A stretch of DNA of 5,242 bases from Coriobacteriia bacterium. Its GTDB lineage: Bacteria; Actinomycetota; Coriobacteriia; Anaerosomatales; SLCP01. The translations under genes were made by a program, and so were the position numbers. The notes under the pieces are model-generated. The model had not been told where the DNA came from and made no database searches. It saw only the letters and a program-made list of their open reading frames with translations. The DNA is taken from assembly GCA_007123455.1 (NCBI GenBank), contig SKKZ01000114.1, forward strand, positions 1 to 5,242, written 5' to 3'. Positions 1-5,242 of this stretch are shown here, in pieces; within the stretch, counting starts at the first letter, position 1; every line of letters starts with the position of its first letter.

Positions 1-884
1 ACGTGGTCGCTGTCCTCGTCGTAGAAGAACTCCATGTTGAACGCACCGTTGTCGTAGCCGACGCGACGCATGATCTTGTGCGCTGCCGCGACCATGCGGT
101 CCTGCACCCTGCGGGGCAGCCTGGAGGGGTACTGATAGCGCGTGAAACTCGAGACGCCCTCGGCGCGTACCGAGTCGACCACACCGTAGACGATCGGTTC
201 CCGGTCGTAGACGTAGCCTTCCAGCGTGCACTGCAGCTCCGAGGAGATGATCTGTTCGGCTACGCAGTGAAAGCCATCCGCTTCGGCGATGTCGTCGGGC
301 ACGTCACCGTGGTCCATCAGGTAGTTGAACGGCTCGGCGAAGCGCTCGATACCGTCGCGTATCTTCTTCAGGGCGCGGCGCAGATGGTCTTCGTCCTCGA
401 TGAGAAAGCCGAGTACCGAGGCGTAGGACCTCACCGGCTTGAGCCAGAAGGGGAAGTCGAGCCCGACGCCGCTCTCGGTGCCCGGGTCGAACGGATCGAC
501 GAGGACGAACTCCGGCGTGTGCTCGGGTATCACCGCCTGTTGCTCGACCCGGCTCCAGTACTTGTGTTCGCAGCGCAGCACGCTCTCGAAGGTCGGGCCG
601 GGCAGGTCGAATCTGGCGCGCAGGAGCGGGAGCATGGTCGAGGAGGGGAAGTCGCGGATGGTCAGCAGCGCATCGATGGGTCCGTCATGGGCACGCAGCT
701 GGAGCTCGGCCTCATCGAGGAGCTCGGCGACAGGATAGTGCGACGCCCCGTATATCTGGGAGACCTTGAGAAGCGGATGGAAGCGGTAGTCCTTCGCGTC
801 ACGTATCGCTTCGAAGTACCGTGCCGAGTAGGTCTCGTACCGGTTGGAATCCACCATGCCGAGCACGAAGACGTTTGCAGGCAT
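1..884 (-). CDS. ATP-grasp domain protein (carboxylate-amine ligase-like), 3' end cut by window edge
   Basis: This open frame starts at an ATG (884-882) and runs off the left edge after 294 complete codons. An AAGGAGG Shine-Dalgarno site six bases upstream supports the start. The protein reads MPANVFVLGMVDSNRYETYS at its N-terminus. ATP-grasp features follow in order: a region around 101-112 (SVLRCEHKYWSR), a probable ATP-binding lysine in FPFWLKP (K149), a VAEQII strand (208-213), the EGYVYD segment (222-227), and AFNMEFFYDE (281-290) with candidate metal ligands N283 and E285. The window ends just before the E-I-N type motif expected next. The family forms acyl-phosphates from ATP and joins carboxylates to amines or other nucleophiles. 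No signal peptide or membrane segment is visible, so it is probably cytosolic. It lies 83 bp after the hydrolase gene on the same strand, so co-transcription is likely. The fold is fairly sure; the substrate is not known. Confidence 0.82.
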   Translation of the reverse strand, partial: MPANVFVLGMVDSNRYETYSARYFEAIRDAKDYRFHPLLKVSQIYGASHYPVAELLDEAELQLRAHDGPIDALLTIRDFPSSTMLPLLRARFDLPGPTFESVLRCEHKYWSRVEQQAVIPEHTPEFVLVDPFDPGTESGVGLDFPFWLKPVRSYASVLGFLIEDEDHLRRALKKIRDGIERFAEPFNYLMDHGDVPDDIAEADGFHCVAEQIISSELQCTLEGYVYDREPIVYGVVDSVRAEGVSSFTRYQYPSRLPRRVQDRMVAAAHKIMRRVGYDNGAFNMEFFYDEDSDH

Positions 885-889
885 CCCGT

Positions 890-896
890 CCTCCTT
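890..896 (-). promoter_or_regulatory. Shine-Dalgarno site of the ATP-grasp gene
   Basis: On the minus strand the sequence reads AAGGAGG followed by ACGGG and then the ATG at 884, a near-consensus ribosome binding site. It fixes the start of the ATP-grasp gene. The rest of the gap between the two minus-strand genes (885-967) shows no convincing promoter or intrinsic terminator. Confidence 0.75.
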
Positions 897-967
897 CGCG
901 CAGGGAACACGGCTCCGGGGTTACTCTTGGATATTCCCCTTTACCGCACGACCGCGGCTGCGTCGGG

Positions 968-3004
968 TCACATCAGGTCACGTGGGATCGTTCGATCCCA
1001 CGACTTGCAGAAGATCCGGGCGTCATCGAGGTATGCGTCGAGGTCCGCATGGAGGTAGAACGACTCGGCATCGCACTTCAGGACCGTGTGCGTGACCGTG
1101 CGGACGCTCCAGCCTTCGCGGTAGAGTCTGCGCACCGAGAGCACCTCGCCGGCGAGCGAATCGAACTCGTCGGCGACCGATGAATACCACTCGGTCGTGG
1201 AGTCTTCGATCTCGAGGTCGACCGAGTCCAGGTAGTACGTTCCCTCGTCCTTGATGACCTTGAGCGTGGAGCGGTCCTCCTCCAGATCTCTCGTCACGAG
1301 CCAGTTGTGCTGCGTTTCAGTGAGCTGTGCCACGGCCCCGGCCTCCGCGGCCTCCGGCTCGTCGAACGGCCGGAGTCGCTCGTCGTCATCGCGTGGCCGG
1401 CGCACCGGCAGTGTGAGCGTGCTTGCGCCGGTGAGAATCGAGAGCCGTACCGGTTTGGGCGGTGCCCAGGCGAGCGGCCAGTACGAGGTCGAGATCGAGA
1501 TGCGGAAGCGGTTACCGGCCGGGAACACCTGCGCGACGTCGTTGAGTTGCACGCGCACGGTGTAGGTCGTACCCGGCTCGAGCGGCTCGGGGTGCTCGTG
1601 GCTGTCACGGTGCGTGAGGTTGAGCAGGCCGTAGGTCACGCGGGTGGCCTTGTCGTCGGGTGCGACGTCGGACAGGCGCACGGCCACCATCGCCACCGGC
1701 TCCTCGCTGATGAGCGAGAGCTCCACGACGGGAGCACCCACGATCTCGAGCTGCCGGGTCAGCGGACCGCTCTCGAAGACGAGTGCGCCCCCGTCCTCTT
1801 CGCGCTGGTCGTGCGGAAGGTCGGGTGTCGCGCTGTACGAACACCATTTGCCGGCGAAGAGCCCTACCGAGAGCGGTGAGCGTATCGTCCTGGCTTCGCC
1901 GGCCGTCTCGACGGCCTCCTCCATCTCGGACACGGGACGGATCAGCGGCCAGTCGAGCGCGTAGGTGTGTTCCTCGACGTTGGACGAGGGCCACGAGGGC
2001 TCTGCCACCCAGCGCCCGGGTCGCGACCGGTACCGGGTGGTGGGCTCCACGCTCTCGAGCATCCAGACCCGGAGCATCTCCTCGTCCATGATCCCGGTGT
2101 CCTCGCCTTTGAGCCACTGGTCCCACCAGCGCAAACACTCCTGGAGAAAGCCGATCGCCGGGCCGGGCTTGCCGACGTGCGGGTAGCGGTGGCTCCACGG
2201 CCCGATGAGGCCCTTGCGAGGAACATCGAGCTCCTGCATCAGCCGGAAGACGGCGTTGGAGTAACCGTCGGCCCACCCGCTTGCGGCGAAGACCGGACAC
2301 TCGATGGCCCCGAAGTCCTCGCAGACCGAGCCGTGCTTCCAGTAGTCGTCACGCCGCTGGTGGCGAAGCCAGGTGTCGAGCCACAGTCCGCTTCCTTCGA
2401 GCCGCTCGAGCCACATCTGTTTCCATGCGGTGCCGACGACAAGCGGGTCTGGCGGCAGGGAGTTGTGTGCGAACATCACCGAGGACCACGAGAGGTTGTC
2501 GCCGAGCAGGCATCCGCCCATGTAGTGCACGTCGTCGGCGTAGCGGTCGTCGGTGGAGCTCAGCGTGATGATGGTCTTCAGTTGCGGAGGCCGGCGCGCG
2601 GCGAGCTGTAACCCGTTGAAGCCGCCCCACGAGATGCCGATCATCCCGACGTTGCCGTCGCACCATGGCTGGCTCGCGATCCAGGCGAGAACCTCCTCGC
2701 CGTCGAGGAGCTCGCGTTCGAGGTACTCGTCGGTGAGTACGCCTTCCGAGTCACCCGTGCCGCGGATGTCGACCCTGACCGCCGCATATCCGTGTCCGGC
2801 GAAGTAGCGGTGGACGCACTCGTCACGCGTCCGCTTGAAGTCACGTTTGCGGTAGGGGATGTACTCGAAGACCGCCGGGACGGGATCGTGCTCGGCTTGC
2901 TCGGGTATCCAGAGGCGGGCCGAGAGGCGCACGCCGTCAGTCATCGGTATCCAGTGATGCTCGACCTCCTCGAAGGAGTGAGGAAACGAGTCGATGAACC
3001 GCAT
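968..3004 (-). CDS. CocE/NonD family (peptidase S15-like) serine hydrolase
   Basis: The 678-residue protein starts at the ATG at 3004-3002, with AAGGGGG nine bases upstream. The open frame continues further upstream but there lies antisense to ablA, and MRFIDSFPHS is a natural family N-terminus. The alpha/beta-hydrolase core carries YIPYRKRD (48-55; Y51 is a likely oxyanion-hole residue), DIRGTGDSEG (79-88), the nucleophile elbow GISWGG (S125), SGWADGYSN (catalytic D246) and GPWSH (catalytic H272). The triad is therefore intact. A C-terminal beta-rich region follows from about 380, and a further segment from about 560 ends in IPRDL. It is longer than cocaine esterase (about 574 residues) and nearer to the larger acylase-type members. 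Known members cleave X-Pro dipeptides, acyl side chains of beta-lactams, or esters, so the substrate cannot be read from sequence. No signal peptide is seen, so it is probably cytosolic. It heads a unit with the downstream ATP-grasp gene. Confidence 0.93.
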   Translation of the reverse strand: MRFIDSFPHSFEEVEHHWIPMTDGVRLSARLWIPEQAEHDPVPAVFEYIPYRKRDFKRTRDECVHRYFAGHGYAAVRVDIRGTGDSEGVLTDEYLERELLDGEEVLAWIASQPWCDGNVGMIGISWGGFNGLQLAARRPPQLKTIITLSSTDDRYADDVHYMGGCLLGDNLSWSSVMFAHNSLPPDPLVVGTAWKQMWLERLEGSGLWLDTWLRHQRRDDYWKHGSVCEDFGAIECPVFAASGWADGYSNAVFRLMQELDVPRKGLIGPWSHRYPHVGKPGPAIGFLQECLRWWDQWLKGEDTGIMDEEMLRVWMLESVEPTTRYRSRPGRWVAEPSWPSSNVEEHTYALDWPLIRPVSEMEEAVETAGEARTIRSPLSVGLFAGKWCSYSATPDLPHDQREEDGGALVFESGPLTRQLEIVGAPVVELSLISEEPVAMVAVRLSDVAPDDKATRVTYGLLNLTHRDSHEHPEPLEPGTTYTVRVQLNDVAQVFPAGNRFRISISTSYWPLAWAPPKPVRLSILTGASTLTLPVRRPRDDDERLRPFDEPEAAEAGAVAQLTETQHNWLVTRDLEEDRSTLKVIKDEGTYYLDSVDLEIEDSTTEWYSSVADEFDSLAGEVLSVRRLYREGWSVRTVTHTVLKCDAESFYLHADLDAYLDDARIFCKSWDRTIPRDLM
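981..1002. repeat. Perfect 10-bp inverted repeat near the 3' end of the hydrolase gene
   Basis: CGTGGGATCG (981-990) and CGATCCCACG (993-1002) are exact reverse complements separated by two bases. As RNA this would fold as a nine-bp stem with a four-base loop. It lies in the codons for the last residues of the hydrolase and, in the direction of transcription, ends ten bases before the stop codon. No T-run follows, so it is not a standard intrinsic terminator. Confidence 0.6.
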
Positions 3005-3013
3005 GAGAAGCCG

Positions 3014-3020
3014 CCCCCTT
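3014..3020 (-). promoter_or_regulatory. Shine-Dalgarno-like site of the CocE-type hydrolase gene
   Basis: The minus strand reads AAGGGGG, nine bases before the ATG at 3004. It is one base off the AGGAGG core. It supports this start over longer in-frame versions that would extend across the intergenic region into ablA. Confidence 0.5.
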
Positions 3021-3022
3021 GC

Positions 3023-3055
3023 TACCCGAAGTGGGTATCTGTGAGGTGTATACCC
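3023..3055. promoter_or_regulatory. Candidate operator: alternating TACCC/GGGTAT half-sites in front of the hydrolase gene
   Basis: Three related half-sites occur: TACCC (3023-3027), GGGTAT (3033-3038) and ATACCC (3050-3055). The first two form a perfect 5-bp inverted repeat around GAAGT. The second and third form a perfect 6-bp inverted repeat with an 11-base spacer. The cluster lies 19-51 bases upstream of the hydrolase ATG. It overlaps a weak possible -10 for that gene (TATACA on the minus strand, 3052-3047), for which no good -35 is seen. This placement suits a repressor or activator site, but it could be chance, and no regulator gene is in the window. Confidence 0.35.
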
Positions 3056-3108
3056 GCTGCTGCGGCGGTTGGCGGCCGGTCGGACGCCGTCGGCCCCGGA
3101 ACGCGATT

Positions 3109-3117
3109 TGTTATGAT
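3109..3117 (+). promoter_or_regulatory. Extended -10 promoter for ablA-ablB
   Basis: TGTTATGAT holds a TATGAT hexamer (3112-3117, one mismatch to TATAAT) preceded by TGn, which is the extended -10 form. It sits in the most A/T-rich stretch of an otherwise very GC-rich intergenic region. The best -35 at suitable spacing (near 3090) is poor, as is common for extended -10 promoters. Transcription would start near 3124, giving a leader of roughly 73 bases before the chosen ablA start. Confidence 0.5.
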
Positions 3118-3143
3118 GGAAGAGATGCAATCGTCTCAAAAGA

Positions 3144-3184
3144 GGGGCACAAAGGCGCCCCGTGTCATGTCCCCGACCTTCGGG
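3144..3184 (+). other. ablA 5' leader with two possible small stem-loops
   Basis: GGGGC (3144-3148) can pair with GCCCC (3157-3161). CCCGA (3172-3176) can pair with TCGGG (3180-3184) around a CCT loop. The second stem takes up the first three G of the GGGAGG ribosome binding site (3182-3187). The GGGG at 3144-3147 could instead pair with CCCC at 3171-3174, which would break the second stem. These pairings are exact in the sequence, but short GC stems arise easily in GC-rich DNA. No known riboswitch class is recognised. Confidence 0.25.
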
Positions 3185-3187
3185 AGG
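3182..3187 (+). promoter_or_regulatory. Shine-Dalgarno site deciding the ablA start
   Basis: GGGAGG lies ten bases before GTG at 3198 and is the best ribosome binding site in the leader. A competing in-frame GTG at 3162 has only a weak AAAGG (3151-3155) inside a possible hairpin. The later GTG is therefore preferred, although twelve extra N-terminal residues cannot be excluded. Confidence 0.55.
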
Positions 3188-3197
3188 CCCTATAGCT

Positions 3198-4520
3198 GTG
3201 AACGTCAACGAGACCCGGCTCGAAGCCGTCGCGCGGTGCCCGGAAGGCGCCGACGATCCCACCCGGTGGCGGGACTGGCGATGGCAACTCCGTAACTCCT
3301 TCACCTCCCTCGACGACGTCGAGAAGGCGCTCGCAATCGAGTTTGACGAGGCAGAGCGCGTCTTGCTCGCGGAGACCGTCCGCCACTTCCCGTTGTCGGT
3401 GACCCCGTACTACCTCTCGCTCATCGACGCGGACAACTTCCGCAGCGATCCTGTGTTCCGCCAGGCGCTGCCGTCCAGCGAAGAGATCGTCGTGCGGGAT
3501 CACGACATGAAAGACCCTCTCGCCGAGGACGAGGACAGCCCCGTCGCGCTCATCACCCACCGCTATCCCGACCGCGTGCTCTTCCGCGTGAGCAACACGT
3601 GCTCGATGTATTGTCGCCACTGCACGCGTAAGCGCACGGTGGGCGACACCTCGTGTGCGCCGACGAGCGAGGAACTCGACGCCGCGCTGGACTACATCCG
3701 CTCGGCGCCGGCGGTCCGTGACGTGCTGCTGTCCGGCGGCGACCCGCTCATGCTCTCCGATGGGCGGCTCGATGAGATCCTGACCGAGCTCGACGCCATC
3801 GAGCACGTTGAAGTCGTGCGGCTCGGCACGCGCATGCCCGCGGTGCTGCCCTACCGGATCACCGACGAGCTCTGCGAGATACTCGCCAAGCACCAGCCGC
3901 TCTGGCTCAACACTCACTTCAACCACCCCGCCGAGCTCACGCCCGATGCCGAGGAAGCGCTCGCGCGCCTCGCCGATGCGGGCATCCCTCTCGGCAACCA
4001 GACCGTGCTGCTCGCGGGCGTCAACGACTGCTCGCGCATCATGCTCAGGCTCGTGCAGCGCCTGGTGGCCAATCGGGTGCGGCCCTACTACCTCTACCAG
4101 TGCGACCTTTCCGAGGGACTCTCGCACTTCCGCACGCCCGTGGGCAAGGGGATCGAGATCATCGAGAGCCTCATCGGTCACACGAGCGGGTTCGCGGTGC
4201 CGACCTACGTCGTCGACGCCCCGCACGGCGGCGGCAAGATCCCGGTGATGCCCAACTACATCGTGTCGTGGGCGAGCGACCGCGTCGTGCTCCGTAACTA
4301 CGAGGGCGTGATCTGCACCTACCGCGAGCCCGACGAGTACAAGCGCGCCGCGTGTACCGAGGAGTGCGAGGACTGCGAGCGATCGGTGGGCAAGGGCTGC
4401 CGGGCGACCGACTCGGGCGGTGTGGCCGGACTCATGCGCGAGTGCGATCCGGTGGATTCGCTCGTGCCCAACACCAACGCCCGCTACCTGCGCCGGGAGG
4501 CCGAGCCGGCCGATGACTGA
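3198..4520 (+). CDS. ablA: Lysine 2,3-aminomutase (radical SAM, PLP-dependent)
   Basis: The 440-residue protein (GTG start) converts L-lysine to L-beta-lysine. The radical-SAM cluster motif CSMYCRHC has the CX3CX2C spacing typical of aminomutases (C135, C139, C142), and R144 matches the substrate-carboxylate arginine. SGGDPL (179-184) is the conserved glycine-rich SAM-domain segment. YQCDLS supplies D303 and VVDAP supplies D340, matching the two aspartates that hold the lysine side-chain amine in the clostridial enzyme. HGGGK carries the PLP lysine K347. C278 (in VNDC) matches the zinc ligand donated across subunits. The C-terminal zinc tail is present (C386, C390, C393, plus C401). This tail and the length near 416 residues separate it from the shorter EF-P-modifying EpmB, which lacks the tail. 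Overlap with ablB places it in N6-acetyl-beta-lysine synthesis. Glutamate 2,3-aminomutase is less likely given both aspartates. Confidence 0.95.
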   Translation: MNVNETRLEAVARCPEGADDPTRWRDWRWQLRNSFTSLDDVEKALAIEFDEAERVLLAETVRHFPLSVTPYYLSLIDADNFRSDPVFRQALPSSEEIVVRDHDMKDPLAEDEDSPVALITHRYPDRVLFRVSNTCSMYCRHCTRKRTVGDTSCAPTSEELDAALDYIRSAPAVRDVLLSGGDPLMLSDGRLDEILTELDAIEHVEVVRLGTRMPAVLPYRITDELCEILAKHQPLWLNTHFNHPAELTPDAEEALARLADAGIPLGNQTVLLAGVNDCSRIMLRLVQRLVANRVRPYYLYQCDLSEGLSHFRTPVGKGIEIIESLIGHTSGFAVPTYVVDAPHGGGKIPVMPNYIVSWASDRVVLRNYEGVICTYREPDEYKRAACTEECEDCERSVGKGCRATDSGGVAGLMRECDPVDSLVPNTNARYLRREAEPADD

Positions 4521-5242
4521 TCGCGCCACGGATGCCGTGGCGCGCGACCGGTCCGAGCGCTTCGGCGGCGCCCTCGTCCATCATGGCCCGGTGAGCGACC
4601 GCGCCTACCTCGTCAAACCCGGTCCCGACCCGGCCGCCGACATCCGCGTCCTGGAACGGCTCGCCGCCGAGCACGGGTACGGCAAGCTCTTCGCGACCGT
4701 GCGCTCCGAAGCTCGCGAGGCCTTCGAGGCCGCCGGGTTCGTGGCCGAGGCCCGCGTCCCGCTTTCGTGCGGCAGCGACGAGCTGCTGTTCTTCTCGCGC
4801 TTCCTCGATCAGGAGCGGGCGGTCGAGCACCACGGTGCCGTCGAGGTCGCCGGCGGGCCCGCCCGCGCGTCCCGCGAGCCCGAGCTGCCCCGTGGCCTGG
4901 ACCTGCGCATCGCCGACCCGGACGACGCCGGAAGGATCGCGCACCTCTACGACACGGTGTTTGAGAGCTACCCGTTCCCCATCACCTCGCCGGGATACGT
5001 CGCAGAGATGATGGAGACGGGCACGGTGTTCGCGCTCGTTACCGAGGGGGAGAGGATCGTGGCGGCGGCCTCGGCCGATATCGACGAGACCACGAGCAGC
5101 TGCGAGATGACCGACTTCGCCACCCTGCCCGACCAGCGCGGCCGGGGCCTGGCGTCGGTGCTCCTCGGCAGGCTGGAGGATGAGGCGCGTGCGCGTGGCG
5201 TCACGACCGCCTACACCATCGCCCGCGCGCGCTCGGCCGGCA
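4513..5242 (+). CDS. ablB: Beta-lysine N6-acetyltransferase (GNAT family), 3' end cut by window edge
   Basis: This protein transfers acetyl from acetyl-CoA to the N6 amine of L-beta-lysine, giving the compatible solute N6-acetyl-beta-lysine. The start ATG overlaps the ablA stop by eight bases (ATGACTGA), and GGGAGG lies twelve bases upstream (4495-4500). The first 243 residues are present; the family is usually about 270-290 long, so only the last few dozen are missing. The N-terminal half has the AblB-specific part (GKLFATV, 57-63; EAAGFVAEARVPL, 72-84). The GNAT half carries YPFPI (153-157), EMTDFATLP (198-206), the acetyl-CoA loop QRGRGLA (208-214) and TAYTIARA (232-239), all hallmarks of AblB rather than a generic GNAT. 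Residues 108-126, between the two halves, look like a poorly conserved linker rich in Ala, Gly and Pro. The overlap suggests translational coupling to ablA. Confidence 0.93.
   Translation, partial: MTDRATDAVARDRSERFGGALVHHGPVSDRAYLVKPGPDPAADIRVLERLAAEHGYGKLFATVRSEAREAFEAAGFVAEARVPLSCGSDELLFFSRFLDQERAVEHHGAVEVAGGPARASREPELPRGLDLRIADPDDAGRIAHLYDTVFESYPFPITSPGYVAEMMETGTVFALVTEGERIVAAASADIDETTSSCEMTDFATLPDQRGRGLASVLLGRLEDEARARGVTTAYTIARARSAG
4522..4544. repeat. Perfect 10-bp inverted repeat at the ablA-ablB junction
   Basis: CGCGCCACGG (4522-4531) and CCGTGGCGCG (4535-4544) are exact reverse complements around ATG. The repeat starts one base after the ablA stop codon and lies in codons 4-11 of ablB. 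It would form a very stable RNA hairpin. No T-run follows, so it is not a normal intrinsic terminator. The loop ATG is out of frame with ablB. Confidence 0.65.

Noticed and set aside
981..1002. Intrinsic terminator at the end of the hydrolase gene
   Set aside because: The stem is perfect but lies before the stop codon and has no following T-run in the direction of transcription, so it is reported only as an inverted repeat.
3..1058. Long plus-strand open frame (351 codons) over the left end
   Set aside because: It is antisense to the ATP-grasp gene and the hydrolase 3' end. It shows no family motifs and is the usual by-product of GC-rich codon bias; the minus-strand frame has clear ATP-grasp motifs and a strong ribosome binding site.
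1605..2300. Minus-strand 231-codon frame inside the hydrolase gene
   Set aside because: It is an Arg/Ala/Gly-rich out-of-frame reading of the hydrolase on the same strand, whose catalytic motifs are in the main frame.
3125..3295. Possible leaderless 56-residue ORF starting at the predicted ablA transcript start
   Set aside because: Its ATG falls near the predicted start site, but it overlaps ablA in another frame, is Arg-rich as an out-of-frame GC reading would be, and has no recognisable motif.
3005..3304. N-terminal extension of the hydrolase by 100 residues
   Set aside because: The extension would cross the intergenic region, its promoter elements and the start of ablA. The family N-terminus begins at the ATG at 3004, which has a ribosome binding site.
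3165..4529. Minus-strand open frame of 454 codons opposite ablA
   Set aside because: It mirrors the ablA codons, is rich in Val, Arg, Glu and His as expected for an antisense GC-rich frame, and matches no family. ablA on the other strand is certain.

Overview
This window comes from a high-GC bacterium: G/C-ending codons dominate every gene. It carries two divergent two-gene units that share a 193-bp intergenic region. A full-length lysine 2,3-aminomutase, an oxygen-sensitive radical-SAM enzyme, suggests an anaerobe or facultative anaerobe, perhaps an actinobacterial lineage. The sequence alone does not fix the taxon.

Left half, minus strand: a CocE/NonD (peptidase S15-like) serine hydrolase (968-3004) is followed, after an 83-bp gap with a strong Shine-Dalgarno site, by an ATP-grasp protein (884 down to 1). 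The ATP-grasp gene runs off the left edge of the window. One enzyme family hydrolyses acyl, amide or ester bonds and the other makes amide-type bonds, so the pair may act on one small peptide or amide. Its substrate is unknown.

Right half, plus strand: lysine 2,3-aminomutase (ablA, 3198-4520) overlaps by 8 bp with beta-lysine N6-acetyltransferase (ablB, 4513 to beyond 5242). The ablB gene runs off the right edge after 243 codons. Together these two enzymes convert L-lysine to L-beta-lysine and then to N6-acetyl-beta-lysine, a compatible solute known from methanogenic archaea and some bacteria. This is the best-supported function in the window.

Centre (3005-3197): an extended -10 promoter reads toward ablA. 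A cluster of TACCC/GGGTAT half-sites in alternating orientation lies in front of the hydrolase gene. A short 5' leader before ablA could partly pair with its own ribosome binding site. Each of the two gene junctions also has a perfect 10-bp inverted repeat without a T-tract: one just before the hydrolase stop and one just after the ablA stop. No RNA genes, mobile elements or CRISPR arrays were seen, and no stretch over 300 bases lacks a gene.

The most interesting open question is whether the hydrolase/ATP-grasp pair belongs to the same osmotic-stress programme as the acetyl-beta-lysine operon.
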